A stretch of 64,000 bases of DNA from Alphaproteobacteria bacterium (GCA_017460085.1 JAFUBQ010000003.1:123142-187141); one strand, 5' to 3'; shown: positions 26,860-37,998, counted from the first letter of the stretch. The notes: a model not told the origin generated them from the sequence alone. A program made the numbers and translations.

Positions 26860-27681
26860 ATGCAAAAAAAATATTTGTTTGCTACTGCAGCAGCTGCTGT
26901 TGTTTTGGTTGCCGGTGCTTGGACTTATAAAGTTTATGCCGAAAAAAACAACGGCATTGCCGCTATTGTGAACGGAGAACAAATTACCGTTGCTGAAATT
27001 AAAGATGCCTATGCGCAAAATCCGCAATTGCAGCAAGTTCCGTTTGAGCAATTTTACGACCATGCACTTGATGTTATGGTTAACAGTAAATTGGCTTTGC
27101 AAGCTGCAAATGCTGCAAAAGTTCAAGAAAGTGAAGAATATAAAGAGCAATTGGCTTTGGCTGCCGATGATTTGGCTCGGCAAATTTATTTAGACCAACA
27201 AGTCAGCAGTAAAATTACTGATGAAGAAGTGCAAAAAGTTTATGATGAGTATGTTTCAAAGTTTCAAAGCCAAAAAGAAATCAGTGCTAAGCATATTTTG
27301 GTTGACAATGAAGAATTGGCTCAAGAAATTATTGGCAAATTGCAGGCAGATAAAACGGCTTTTGATGCTTTGGCAAGCCAATATTCTAATGATAATCCGA
27401 ATTTGGGTTATTTTACGGCAGAAATGATGGTGCCGGAATTTTCTGATGCCGCTTTTAAAATGGGAAAAGGCGAAATTTCCGCTACACCGGTTAAAACCGA
27501 ATTCGGCTATCATGTGATTATGGTTGAAGATGTGCGTGACACAAAGCCTCTGCCTTTAGCAGAAGTTGAACCGCAAATTAAGGCTACATTAGCCCAACAA
27601 GCAGTAGCTCAGGTTGTCGATGAGCTGAACGCAAATGCAAATGTTGAAAAGTTTGATTTGAACGGTAAAAAAATTAAATAA
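26860..27681 (+). CDS. Parvulin-type peptidyl-prolyl isomerase, exported
   Basis: 273 residues with an N-terminal signal/anchor (about 5-25). An N-terminal chaperone part (VNGEQITVAEIKDAY...) precedes a parvulin domain (about 135-235) with AKHILVDNEELAQEI, LASQYSNDNPNLGYFT, VPEFSDAAFKMGKGEIS and VKTEFGYHVIMVED. This is the PrsA/PpiC/SurA layout; it should assist folding of outer-membrane or secreted proteins in the periplasm. AGGAGG lies 6 bases before the ATG. It is divergent from secA and is followed by a clear terminator. Confidence 0.92.
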   Translation: MQKKYLFATAAAAVVLVAGAWTYKVYAEKNNGIAAIVNGEQITVAEIKDAYAQNPQLQQVPFEQFYDHALDVMVNSKLALQAANAAKVQESEEYKEQLALAADDLARQIYLDQQVSSKITDEEVQKVYDEYVSKFQSQKEISAKHILVDNEELAQEIIGKLQADKTAFDALASQYSNDNPNLGYFTAEMMVPEFSDAAFKMGKGEISATPVKTEFGYHVIMVEDVRDTKPLPLAEVEPQIKATLAQQAVAQVVDELNANANVEKFDLNGKKIK

Positions 27682-27702
27682 TCGTTGTTTAAATTAAGAA
27701 GA

Positions 27703-27737
27703 AATCCCGTAAATATATATTTGCGGGATTTTTTTTA
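27703..27737 (+). terminator. Rho-independent terminator of the parvulin gene
   Basis: An 11-base stem (AATCCCGTAAA with TTTGCGGGATT, one G-T pair), 6-base loop and a run of T right after, 22 bases past the stop. Confidence 0.85.
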
Positions 27738-27982
27738 TATAGAACATTGTCTTGCTTATTCCAGCGAAATTTTTACTTTTTTGCCGTAAAATTTAAGTAG
27801 CTGCTGCAAATATTTATAGCGCATTATGCGTCCCAATTCCATTCCCTCAATGGCATATGCCGGAATTTTACAAAAAATCAGTAGAAAACAGGCTAAAGCA
27901 TAAATATTTATAATACCCCCTTTTAATTTTGCGAATCGGGCATATATCCGAAATGATAAATTAAATAGTAAAAAGGATATAA
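27738..27982. other. Gene-poor spacer with a possible small secreted-protein remnant
   Basis: Between the parvulin terminator and the porin gene no ATG-started gene is convincing. On the minus strand a frame ending with TAA near 27758 reads a hydrophobic stretch (IYALACFLLIFCKIPAYA) followed by about 28 polar/basic residues. That is what a signal peptide plus short mature protein would look like, but there is no ATG/GTG/TTG with a ribosome site in front. It may be a decayed gene, or use a start I cannot see. Confidence 0.3.
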
Positions 27983-29125
27983 ATGATGAAAAAATATGTA
28001 GCTTTAGGATTGATAATAGGTTTTTTATATGTTTTTCCGGCGCAGGCTACCAATATTGGTGCCGATTATACGGCGTTTAAAAACAAACTGGCAAAAGACT
28101 ATGGGTTTAGCTATAATCTTGACTATTCCATTATGCCGCAGCGCACTTCTCCGCATGGTGAAAAATGGGCGTGGCAGTCGCTTTTTGCACCGTCAATTAC
28201 TTGGACCACATTTAATAATGAATATGGTACCGGAACATTAAATGCGTCATATTACAGCGTTTATTATAATAACCATAATGCTAACGACATTCAAAATAAT
28301 GCCGGCTTGGCAACTCCTATTAATGACTATGGTGCTGACGAGCAGGAATTTGCCGATTTGTATTATACTTATCAACTGCCGCACCATTATAATTGGCTGA
28401 CAATCGGTGCCGGCCAATATAGTATATATAATTTCGACGGCACGGATTATAATAGCAATCAGCAAGTTAATTTTATCAATTATGCCTTGTCGCAAAATGC
28501 CAGCGCCACATATTCTGATGCCGGATTGGGAGCTTATGTGCAGCTAACTCCCGGAAACTGGCAAATTGTTGCCGGTGCTTTAGATGCTACAAACATTGAA
28601 GCACCAAGCATTCGCTTTAATCGCTTGAATGAAGGCCATTTTACTACCTTTGGGCAAATCGGCTATAATCCGAATATTTATTGTTTAGGGCAGGGACAAT
28701 ATTCAGTTTTGTTCTACAATCAGCCTTATGTGAAAGAGCAACCGCAAACCACTAACGGGTGGTCGCTTAATGCTCAACAAAACGTTGGCAAAAAAACAGC
28801 ATTGTTTGCCCGCATCAACGGTGTTACCGGAAGCGAGGCAATTGTAAATCAATCATATGTTTTAGGCGGTGTTTATAATAATCCGTTAGAACGTAACGAA
28901 CTTGACCAAATTGGTTTGGCTTATGCTTATGATAAAATTGATGAAGATGCAGCGGGCGAAAGTTTGGCTCATAATGTGGAGCATATTATTGAAGCATATT
29001 GGGCGTGGGGAATCGGAAAATGGGCAACTTTAACACCGGATATTCAATTTTATATTCATCCGGCGCTAAACCAAAAATCAGATTATGGCACAGCAACTTC
29101 TTTGCGTTTAACTGTTATGTTCTAA
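27983..29125 (+). CDS. OprB-like carbohydrate-type outer-membrane porin
   Basis: 380 residues with a signal peptide (MMKKYVALGLIIGFLYVFPAQA) and a beta-barrel style of alternating aromatic and polar residues to a C-terminal Phe. The closing strand region (WGIGKWATLTPDIQFYIHPALNQ...SLRLTVMF) matches the end of OprB-family porins, which allow sugars and other small solutes through the outer membrane. A second ATG 3 bases in is an equally good start (AAGGATATAA before them). It stands alone; no sugar-use genes are near, so its substrate is unknown. Confidence 0.85.
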   Translation: MMKKYVALGLIIGFLYVFPAQATNIGADYTAFKNKLAKDYGFSYNLDYSIMPQRTSPHGEKWAWQSLFAPSITWTTFNNEYGTGTLNASYYSVYYNNHNANDIQNNAGLATPINDYGADEQEFADLYYTYQLPHHYNWLTIGAGQYSIYNFDGTDYNSNQQVNFINYALSQNASATYSDAGLGAYVQLTPGNWQIVAGALDATNIEAPSIRFNRLNEGHFTTFGQIGYNPNIYCLGQGQYSVLFYNQPYVKEQPQTTNGWSLNAQQNVGKKTALFARINGVTGSEAIVNQSYVLGGVYNNPLERNELDQIGLAYAYDKIDEDAAGESLAHNVEHIIEAYWAWGIGKWATLTPDIQFYIHPALNQKSDYGTATSLRLTVMF

Positions 29126-29188
29126 AATATAAAAAAAGTAATGAAAAATATGCGACAAAGAATTGAAATAAGTTAAAATTTTATAATT

Positions 29189-29500
29189 ATGTTTAACTTA
29201 AAAAATAAAAGTATGAAGAAATTAAGTTTTTTTAATTTTAAGAGTGGAGAGCAGAATCTGATTCTGACTCTTTTGGAAAGCTCTACCGGCGAAGTGGTTG
29301 CAAGTATTGAAGCTGATGCGCAGCATATCGGCCAATTTTATCCCGAAGACCTTTCGGGGCGGCGGACCAGAGTTCCGGCTGTGGGGCATAGCAAGCTCTT
29401 TTTAGAGATTTGCGAACGCCGCGTAAGACGAATGTTGCGGCATCGTCACACATTCTTTCGCCGTATGGTGGGGAAAAACAAAAGCCTTCAGTTTATCTGA
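29189..29500 (+). CDS. Small basic hypothetical protein
   Basis: Up to 103 residues, or 95 from the second ATG at 29213. The N-terminal half is well-behaved (GEQNLILTLLESSTGEVVASIEAD), the C-terminal half strongly basic (ERRVRRMLRHRHTFFRRMVGK). Neither ATG has a good ribosome site, and the stop codon lies inside the stem of the following terminator. It may be a small nucleic-acid-binding protein; I do not recognise a family. A non-coding RNA ending at the terminator is an alternative. Confidence 0.45.
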   Translation: MFNLKNKSMKKLSFFNFKSGEQNLILTLLESSTGEVVASIEADAQHIGQFYPEDLSGRRTRVPAVGHSKLFLEICERRVRRMLRHRHTFFRRMVGKNKSLQFI

Positions 29501-29517
29501 AGGCTTTTAGATTTTTT
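29480..29517 (+). terminator. Rho-independent terminator
   Basis: Perfect 12-base stem AAAAGCCTTCAG / CTGAAGGCTTTT, 5-base loop, followed by AGATTTTTT. It overlaps the end of the small basic reading frame. Confidence 0.85.
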
Positions 29518-29571
29518 AAAGCTAGGTTATTGCATAAATTTTTTGGCGTAACGTAGTTATTAAAAAAAATA

Positions 29572-29599
29572 TTGACTTGTAAAAAATTGTCGATACAAT
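29572..29599 (+). promoter_or_regulatory. Promoter of the 20-residue-repeat protein gene
   Basis: TTGACT (29572-29577), 16-base spacer, TACAAT (29594-29599). The gene start is 29 bases further on, behind AAGGAAGGAG. Confidence 0.65.
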
Positions 29600-29627
29600 T
29601 AAAAATAAATAAGGAAGGAGTTAACAA

Positions 29628-30053
29628 ATGTATAAATTTTGGTTGTTTTTAGTTGTGATGTTATTTGCTTTTTCGGTTCAGGCAGAACGAATTAAATATG
29701 GGTATAATGCGCAAGGCGATTATGTGCCTGTTTCTATTAACGGGAAAAGGGTAAAATACGGCTACAATGCGCAGGGCGATTATGTGCCAACACAAATTGG
29801 CGATGATAGAGTAAAATACGGCTACAATGCTCAGGGCGATTATGTGCCAACACAAATTGGCGATGATAGAGTGAAATACGGTTATAATGCGCAGGGCGAT
29901 TATGTGCCGACGCAAATTGGCGATGATAGAGTAAAATATGGTTACAATGCGCAGGGCGATTATGTACCGACGCAAATTGGCGATAAAAACATAGGATATG
30001 GCTACAATGCGCAAGGAAACTATGTGCCGACGCAAATTGGAAACCAGTGGTAA
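29628..30053 (+). CDS. Secreted protein made of six 20-residue tandem repeats
   Basis: 141 residues. A signal peptide (about 1-19, ending VQA) is followed by six copies of a 20-residue unit with the core KYGYNAQGDYVPTQIG; four copies are nearly identical, the first and last have diverged. No other domain is present. The repeat is rich in Tyr, Gly and Gln and could form a short solenoid or surface fibre after export. It has its own promoter and a strong ribosome site (AAGGAAGGAG). No family is recognised. The near-identity of the middle copies at DNA level suggests recent expansion. Confidence 0.8.
   Translation: MYKFWLFLVVMLFAFSVQAERIKYGYNAQGDYVPVSINGKRVKYGYNAQGDYVPTQIGDDRVKYGYNAQGDYVPTQIGDDRVKYGYNAQGDYVPTQIGDDRVKYGYNAQGDYVPTQIGDKNIGYGYNAQGNYVPTQIGNQW
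29682..30046 (+). repeat. 60-bp coding tandem repeat array
   Basis: Six units of 60 bases within the secreted-repeat gene; units 2-5 differ mostly by single silent changes. There are no spacers between units, so this is not a CRISPR array. Confidence 0.9.
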
Positions 30054-30072
30054 GATAAGCAGTTACACTTAA

Positions 30073-30822
30073 TTAGAAAGAAGTATAACCGCATCCTTGG
30101 CGGAGAATTTTTTGCGCAGATTCGGTATAAGAGCCATCGTCATTGTGGGTGATAAACGGAACTAAAATTTTAGCCGGAGCTTTAGAATCTTTTTGAGCGG
30201 CGACAATTATTCTTTTGGCTTCTTGATATTGTTTGGAATATATCGGTAAAATGGTAATTCCTCCGGCTTTATTTTGCAGCGCTTCGCATATTTGCGGCAA
30301 GGCTTCGGCACGATGAATTAAATAAATACGCCCGAACGGTTTAGCCATTTTAAGGCAAAAAGACAGCCATGCTTTTAAGTCAAAACAATTTAAATTATGT
30401 GCGGTGGCTTTGCTGGCATTTGGGGAAGGCAAATCATTAGCGCTATATGGCGGATTGGTAATTACAATATCAAAACTGCACGGTTTAAGATTAGGGTTGA
30501 CAAGTTTTTGCCGTATATCCTCGTTATGGTAATGTAAAAAATCAAAACCGTTGGCATTAGCGCTTAAATTAGCTAATTCTGCCAACTGCGGCTGAATTTC
30601 AAGCCCGTGAATTGTAACATTGTTTTGTTGCAAGCGCTGAGCTAAGCAAAGAGAAATAGCACCGGTGCCGGAGCCAACGTCCAAAATGCTGATATTATGA
30701 ACATTATCTGCAACTGCCGCCGCCAACAAAACAGCATCGGTTGAGGCACGATATCCGTTAAGCGGTTGAAATATTTTTACTTGTTTATCTAATAGATAGT
30801 CGTTTGTATATTCAGTTAACAT
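30073..30822 (-). CDS. TrmN6-like tRNA1(Val) (adenine37-N6)-methyltransferase
   Basis: 249 residues of the class I methyltransferase fold. The SAM site is ILDVGSGTGAISLCLAQRL (near residue 45), and the N6-adenine catalytic motif NPPY lies in DIVITNPPYSANDLP (near 123). The RIYLIHRAEALPQI block is typical of the TrmN6/YfiC group, which methylates A37 of tRNA-Val. Other N6-adenine or N5-glutamine methyltransferases share NPPY, so the exact target is likely rather than certain. Convergent with the repeat-protein gene. Confidence 0.8.
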   Translation of the reverse strand: MLTEYTNDYLLDKQVKIFQPLNGYRASTDAVLLAAAVADNVHNISILDVGSGTGAISLCLAQRLQQNNVTIHGLEIQPQLAELANLSANANGFDFLHYHNEDIRQKLVNPNLKPCSFDIVITNPPYSANDLPSPNASKATAHNLNCFDLKAWLSFCLKMAKPFGRIYLIHRAEALPQICEALQNKAGGITILPIYSKQYQEAKRIIVAAQKDSKAPAKILVPFITHNDDGSYTESAQKILRQGCGYTSF

Positions 30823-30844
30823 ATAAAATTATCCGTGCGCTATA

Positions 30845-30872
30845 TAAAAAAACTCAGGTAAAAACCTGAGCT
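30845..30872 (-). terminator. Terminator of the ferredoxin gene
   Basis: On the minus strand, CTCAGGT / ACCTGAG with a 4-base loop followed by TTTTTT, 20 bases beyond the ferredoxin stop and just before the methyltransferase gene. Confidence 0.8.
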
Positions 30873-30891
30873 TTTTCATAAGACAATGTTT

Positions 30892-31131
30892 TTAATCATT
30901 AGCATTAGGGCAAACTTTTGCTTGTTCGGCATTAAATTGAACAGCTGCCGGATCGGCTTCGGCATCGTTGGCAATTGCTCCTACCGGACATTCGGCAATG
31001 CATGCACCGCAATCAATGCATGTATCCGGATCAATAACCATTTGGCTGTCACATAAATGCATTGCGCTTACCGGACAAACAGAAGCGCATGCGCCGCATT
31101 TAATACAAGTATTGTTAATTACTGAAGGCAT
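30892..31131 (-). CDS. 2[4Fe-4S] ferredoxin
   Basis: 79 residues with two full cluster motifs, CIKCGACASVCP and CIDCGACIAECP, each holding four cysteines with swapped-over fourth ligand as in clostridial-type ferredoxins. A short C-terminal extension (AEADPAAVQFNAEQAKVCPNAND) has one extra Cys. Small electron carrier for low-potential reactions, partner unknown. The presence of such a ferredoxin hints at some anaerobic metabolism. Confidence 0.93.
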   Translation of the reverse strand: MPSVINNTCIKCGACASVCPVSAMHLCDSQMVIDPDTCIDCGACIAECPVGAIANDAEADPAAVQFNAEQAKVCPNAND

Positions 31132-31288
31132 ATTAATCTCCTAATAAAAAAATTGAACTGTCAATCAATTTAGCCGAATAAAAATTTAAATCAAGTTTTA
31201 TTTTAAAATTCTTGTATTGTTCATTTTATTGACATTTGGTGCTAAGAGTGATAACTTGGCAAAAAAATTGAAAGGAATTGGAAAAAAC

Positions 31289-32332
31289 ATGGACATTATT
31301 TTAACAGGTGACAGACCGACCGGAAGACTACACTTAGGGCATTATGTCGGCTCTTTAAAGCGTCGTGTAGAAATGCAGAACAGCGGCAAATATGACAAGA
31401 TTTATATTATGATTGCCGATGCGCAGGCTCTTACTGATAATGCTGATAATATCGATAAAGTGCGCAACAACATTGCAGAAGTGGCGCTTGATTATATGTC
31501 ATGCGGCATAGACCCTAAAAAAGCAACAATTTTTATTCAATCGCAAATTCCGGAGTTGTTTGAACTGACGGCATATTACATGAATTTGGTCACGGTTTCA
31601 CGGGTGCAGCGTAATCCGACCGTGAAAAATGAAATTCAAATGCGCGGTTTTAAGCAAAGCATTCCGGTGGGATTTTTTACTTATCCGATTAGTCAGGCGG
31701 CCGACATTACCGCATTTAAGGCCAACATTGTACCGGTGGGCGAAGACCAACTGCCGATGTTGGAGCAAACACGCGAAATTGTGCGCTCGTTTAATACCAT
31801 ATATAAAGAGGTTTTGGTGGAACCGCAAGCGGTGTTGCCTGATAATGCCGTTTGTTCACGTTTACCGGGGCTTGATGGGGCAGCTAAAATGAGTAAATCG
31901 CTGGGTAATTGCATATATTTAGCCGATAGCGCAAATGATATTAAGAAAAAAGTGCAGAGTATGTTTACCGACCAAACTCATTTGCATATAGAAGACCATG
32001 GACATACGGAAAATAATCCGGTGTTTATATATTTAGATGCTTTTTGCAAAGACGAACATTTTGCCGCATTTTTGCCGACTTATGCCAATTTAGATGAAAT
32101 GAAAGCGCATTATCGCCGCGGCGGGCTGGGTGACGGAACAGTGAAAAAGTTTCTTAATGAAATTTTGCAAAATGAACTTAAGCCGATTAGGGAACGCCGC
32201 GAGATGTTGGCTCAAGATGTTGGTGAAGTTTTCAATATTTTGCGTCAGGGGAGTTTGGCCTCTAAAGCTGTGGCAGAACAAACTTTGGCAGAAGTTAAAT
32301 CTGCTATGGGAATTAATTATTTCAAAAAATAA
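31289..32332 (+). CDS. trpS: Tryptophanyl-tRNA synthetase
   Basis: 347 residues from the ATG at 31289, preceded by AAAGGAATTGG; an in-frame start 72 bases upstream would add a non-conserved N-terminus. Class I synthetase that charges tRNA-Trp. The HIGH-type motif appears as [10 protein letters not shown] (about 15-24) and the KMSKS motif as AAKMSKSLG (near 198). FNTIY and [17 protein letters not shown] are also conserved. Confidence 0.96.
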   Translation: MDIILTGDRPTGRLHLGHYVGSLKRRVEMQNSGKYDKIYIMIADAQALTDNADNIDKVRNNIAEVALDYMSCGIDPKKATIFIQSQIPELFELTAYYMNLVTVSRVQRNPTVKNEIQMRGFKQSIPVGFFTYPISQAADITAFKANIVPVGEDQLPMLEQTREIVRSFNTIYKEVLVEPQAVLPDNAVCSRLPGLDGAAKMSKSLGNCIYLADSANDIKKKVQSMFTDQTHLHIEDHGHTENNPVFIYLDAFCKDEHFAAFLPTYANLDEMKAHYRRGGLGDGTVKKFLNEILQNELKPIRERREMLAQDVGEVFNILRQGSLASKAVAEQTLAEVKSAMGINYFKK

Positions 32333-32380
32333 AAAAAGCGGTTACTCTAAAAATGCCGTAATTTATGATTTTTCCAATAT

Positions 32381-32417
32381 AAAAAATGCCTATTGTATTA
32401 AACAACAGGCATTTTTT
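32381..32417. terminator. Bidirectional terminator between trpS and the HU gene
   Basis: AAAAAATGCCT and AGGCATTTTTT form a long stem between the two convergent genes, with A and T runs on both sides. Confidence 0.8.
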
Positions 32418-32439
32418 GTACTTGTAATAAAATTCTGAA

Positions 32440-32712
32440 TTATTGTACAGAATCTTTCAAAACTTTACCAGCCTTAAAGCGAGGAGCTTTAGAAGCAGCA
32501 ATTTTGATTTCTTTACCGGTTGCCGGATTGCGGCCGGTGCGTGCTGCACGTTTAACAACATCAAATGTACCGAAACCGGTAATTTGTACAGCATCACCTT
32601 TTTTCAAAGCCTTAGAAATAACTGTAATTGCAGCGTTAACAACTTGAGCTGAAGCTGCTTTAGATGCTTTAGCTTCTGCAGCAACGGCATCGATAAATTC
32701 TGTCTTATTCAT
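32440..32712 (-). CDS. hup: HU-family DNA-binding protein
   Basis: 90 residues from the second of two close ATGs (32712). AAAGGA lies 6 bases before that ATG but directly against the other one at 32718. Histone-like dimer that bends DNA and compacts the nucleoid. The DNA-contacting arm shows the classical RTGRNPATGKEIKIAASKAPRFKAGKVLK, and the helical body MNKTEFIDAVAAEAKASKA. Convergent with trpS. Confidence 0.95.
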   Translation of the reverse strand: MNKTEFIDAVAAEAKASKAASAQVVNAAITVISKALKKGDAVQITGFGTFDVVKRAARTGRNPATGKEIKIAASKAPRFKAGKVLKDSVQ

Positions 32713-32938
32713 GTTCATTCCTTTCTGTTGGTTATAAATTAAGGCTTATTAGCCTTTTCAAGCATATTTTCAGCGCAATTTTTTCAAATGTCAAAGCAAA
32801 AAATACGTTTTATCACAGATACTGTGTATATTTTATGCTTTTTTTAGCTAAAAAATACCGTTTTTCACTTGGTAGTCTTGTTATTTTTGAATTTGCGCAT
32901 ATTTCAGATGAGGATATGTAAATTTAAGGAGAAAAAAT

Positions 32939-33490
32939 ATGCTTACAAATAAATGTAGTATTTGGCACTTAATTGCCGGCATTATTATGCTGGTTTTGGG
33001 AATTTTGGTATGGGCGAATCCATTGTCTTCACTGTATGCTATTGCCATATATTTGGGGGCAGCTTTGTTTATTTTAGGTTGCGGCTATGTTGCATCATCA
33101 TTTTCAGCTTCATCTCCGTGGTATATGGTAATCGGTTTATTGGATATTTTCATTGGATTGATTTTTTTAACCAATCTTGGTTTAACCGTGCAAACCTTGC
33201 CGATTTTCTTTGCTTTGTGGTTTTTGGCCACCGGAATTATGCAACTTTACGGCAGCTACGAAAGCTATAAGCTCGATTTGCCGTGGGGGTGGAGCTTGTT
33301 CAGCGGTATTTTAGGCATTATTATCGCATATTTAGTGCTGGGAAATCAAGCTTTTGGTGAGATGGCATTGGTAATTATGGTGGGACTATATCTATTTGCT
33401 TATGGTGCTATCAGTATTGCCGAATATTTTTATTTGCGCAACTTCTGTAAAACAAGGACACAAGCAAAAACAGTGTCGCAAAAAGTCTAA
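32939..33490 (+). CDS. HdeD-family (DUF308) membrane protein
   Basis: 183 residues with about six transmembrane helices in three pairs, each pair with the small-residue repeats typical of HdeD/DUF308 (IIMLVLGILVWANPLSSLYAI; GLLDIFIGLIFL; GILGIIIAYLVLG). HdeD is linked to acid resistance in enterobacteria; the role elsewhere is unclear. The ATG at 32939 follows AAGGAG. It stands just upstream of gyrB but with a separate spacer. Confidence 0.85.
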   Translation: MLTNKCSIWHLIAGIIMLVLGILVWANPLSSLYAIAIYLGAALFILGCGYVASSFSASSPWYMVIGLLDIFIGLIFLTNLGLTVQTLPIFFALWFLATGIMQLYGSYESYKLDLPWGWSLFSGILGIIIAYLVLGNQAFGEMALVIMVGLYLFAYGAISIAEYFYLRNFCKTRTQAKTVSQKV

Positions 33491-33530
33491 ATTGTCGTTC
33501 ATAACTTTGATTTTGTGTTTGGCAAATTAG

Positions 33531-36023
<2,493 letters not shown>

Positions 36024-36041
36024 TTAAATTTATTAAAACAA

Positions 36042-36080
36042 CAAAGCCATCGGTTGTGCCGATGGTTTTGGCTTGTTTTT
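36042..36080 (+). terminator. gyrB terminator
   Basis: CCATCGG / CCGATGG stem with 5-base loop, extended by flanking pairs, then TTTTGGCTTGTTTTT; 24 bases past the gyrB stop. Confidence 0.75.
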
Positions 36081-36179
36081 AAATGAAATATACCCAAATA
36101 TTTTATTTGCCGAAATTATTTTTTTTGTTGAATTTATTTGAATTTGTGTTATAATCACCTTGTAAAGGGAGAACTCGTA

Positions 36180-37451
36180 ATGGCATCATGGATTAAAAAA
36201 TATGGATTGGCTTTAACTATGGCTCTGTTTGGCAAAAACGTGCAAGCTCAAGAAGGCTTGGCACCATTACCGGATAATAATGTGACACCGCAAACAGAAA
36301 AAGCTATTATGCCAAGCACTGAAAAAAGCGGTTCTGTGTATGTTTTGCAGTCTCGCAAAAATGTATTGCAAACAGATTCCGTTGCTTCCAAATATAAAAA
36401 GAGACCTACTTTTGATTTATCTAGGGTTGATAATAAGCTGTGTAAAGTTTGGTTGAAAACTGAAGAAGGAAAGCAAGCACTGAATGATTATTATGATGCT
36501 TTAACCAGTGTTATGCCGGAGGCAGAACTGCCGGTTTTGACGTCTGATGATGTTGGCGCATTAATGGCAATGTGTAAAATTCCGGCAGAAGAAAAAGTTA
36601 TTGGTATGTTTCCTAACAGCACATTGGAATATGACGCCGAAGATTTATTAGAAATGAAGCCAGATATGACAGTAAAATTGGATTCTGTTTCTAAAAAATA
36701 TGTTAAACCTGATAGTTGGCAATGGGGAGATTGTGCACGTGCAGTTAAGAATTGTATGAGCCTTGTTGGCTTAACGGTTAAATCTGATATGGAAAAAATC
36801 GGTTCGGCATATCAGTTAATAGATTATTTTCGTAATTCGGAAAATTTTGAATTACGAAAGCTGGAAAATTCTGAAGATGTATATGAAATACGACCGGGAA
36901 CGTTTGTGGTTTTTAATAGAGGAGAGACAGAGCATGGGCACACTTTTTTAGCAACTGATATGGATAAAGAAGATGAAGTTTATGTTGATGTACACGGAAA
37001 AACATATAAATATAAGCCGGTAGGACAGATTTGCGACAAAAAATCGCCGAATATTAGTTTGCGGCGGCGTGGTAAAAAGTATGGACAAGCACATGTTGGA
37101 GCTACTATTTTAACACAAATAGGAGATAAGACATTTAATAGAGAATTGGTGAATGAAGCACGTGAGGAACAAATTAGCAAATTTCGCAGCACTTTTATTG
37201 CTAAAGAAAATGGCGTTCCAAATTTTGAAGCCCCTACACCAACCCAGTTGCTACAGCGTTGGACAAGCAAAAAAGCAGAGTTGCAAACGGAAAATAATGG
37301 CGAATTGAGTTACGTTGAACACGCGCCTTTTAGGTGGTTAACTAAAGGAATAAATAGCTATCGTCATCAGTATAAAAAGGCAAGTCGCGGGCGGCGTCAG
37401 GGTATTTCTCGGACTTTAGCACAGGTCAAAAAAAATTGCAGAGGTCGATAA
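36180..37451 (+). CDS. Secreted protein with CHAP/NlpC-like cysteine-histidine core
   Basis: 423 residues from the ATG at 36180 (AAAGGGAGAAC before it). An N-terminal signal peptide (MASWIKKYGLALTMALFGKNVQAQ) is clear. The middle (about 180-290) has a Cys in WGDCARAVKNCM, a GTFVVFNRGETEHGHTFLATD block and VDVHGKTYKY. That is the order Cys...His...polar residue seen in CHAP and NlpC/P60 amidases that cut peptidoglycan peptides. The C-terminal 60 residues are very basic. No second typical motif is seen, so the hydrolase call is an inference; it could also be an inactive relative. It stands alone between terminators, AT-rich like its surroundings. Confidence 0.6.
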   Translation: MASWIKKYGLALTMALFGKNVQAQEGLAPLPDNNVTPQTEKAIMPSTEKSGSVYVLQSRKNVLQTDSVASKYKKRPTFDLSRVDNKLCKVWLKTEEGKQALNDYYDALTSVMPEAELPVLTSDDVGALMAMCKIPAEEKVIGMFPNSTLEYDAEDLLEMKPDMTVKLDSVSKKYVKPDSWQWGDCARAVKNCMSLVGLTVKSDMEKIGSAYQLIDYFRNSENFELRKLENSEDVYEIRPGTFVVFNRGETEHGHTFLATDMDKEDEVYVDVHGKTYKYKPVGQICDKKSPNISLRRRGKKYGQAHVGATILTQIGDKTFNRELVNEAREEQISKFRSTFIAKENGVPNFEAPTPTQLLQRWTSKKAELQTENNGELSYVEHAPFRWLTKGINSYRHQYKKASRGRRQGISRTLAQVKKNCRGR

Positions 37452-37490
37452 AAAATTCCATAGAAATATGCTAATAATTTTTGCATTATA

Positions 37491-37525
37491 AAAAAAGACA
37501 CCGATCGAATGTCGATGTCTTTTTG
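37491..37525. terminator. Terminator between two convergent genes
   Basis: AAAAAGACA pairs with TGTCTTTTT around a small inner CGA/TCG stem, with A and T runs outside, so it can act in both directions. Confidence 0.65.
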
Positions 37526-37527
37526 TT

Positions 37528-37896
37528 TTACTTACCTCGTACCCAATGATAGATATATTCACCAAAAATTATCAGCGCCACGCACGCTTTAATAATCAGC
37601 CACGCCATAAGAATCAACCAAAGTGATTCGATAGCCTTATCTAACCAACAGGGACAGCGAGCATCGCTATATGCTGCCAAAACCGCTCCTATAACGAGCA
37701 AACACCAGCCTGCCAGCCAAGTTGACCTGACCATTTGCTGTATGCCGCTATCTTTATAGGTAAGGCGCGCCAGCCAAAAACGCCGAGGCTCGCCTCCAAA
37801 CCAACTCACGCAGCCAAGCCAGATAAACATACAGGTTGCACCACTCAAGAGAATAATTCCCAAAAGACCCACTGGGTCTAAAAATAACATTTCCAT
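37528..37896 (-). CDS. Small membrane protein, unknown
   Basis: 122 residues with three to four hydrophobic segments (about 10-30, 60-76, 88-112), rich in Trp and Cys (ARCPCWLDKAIESLWLI). No family recognised. There is no strong ribosome site before the ATG (TTTAAAACT). Composition and length still look like a genuine inner-membrane protein. Confidence 0.55.
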   Translation of the reverse strand: MEMLFLDPVGLLGIILLSGATCMFIWLGCVSWFGGEPRRFWLARLTYKDSGIQQMVRSTWLAGWCLLVIGAVLAAYSDARCPCWLDKAIESLWLILMAWLIIKACVALIIFGEYIYHWVRGK

Positions 37897-37965
37897 AGTT
37901 TTAAAAATTTAATAATAATACAAAAGTGTTTGCAATATATTTTAAATTTATAAATTTTGCAATAA

Positions 37966-37998
37966 TAAAAAACTCTCAAGAAAAAATCTTGAGAGTTT
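37966..37998 (-). terminator. rplL terminator
   Basis: Minus-strand stem ACTCTCAAGA / TCTTGAGAGT, 5-base loop, followed by TTTTTTATT. 33 bases beyond the rplL stop. It ends the rplJL transcript without rpoB behind it. Confidence 0.9.

Noticed and set aside
29682..30046. 60-base tandem repeat as CRISPR
   Set aside because: No spacers; repeat is coding and continuous.
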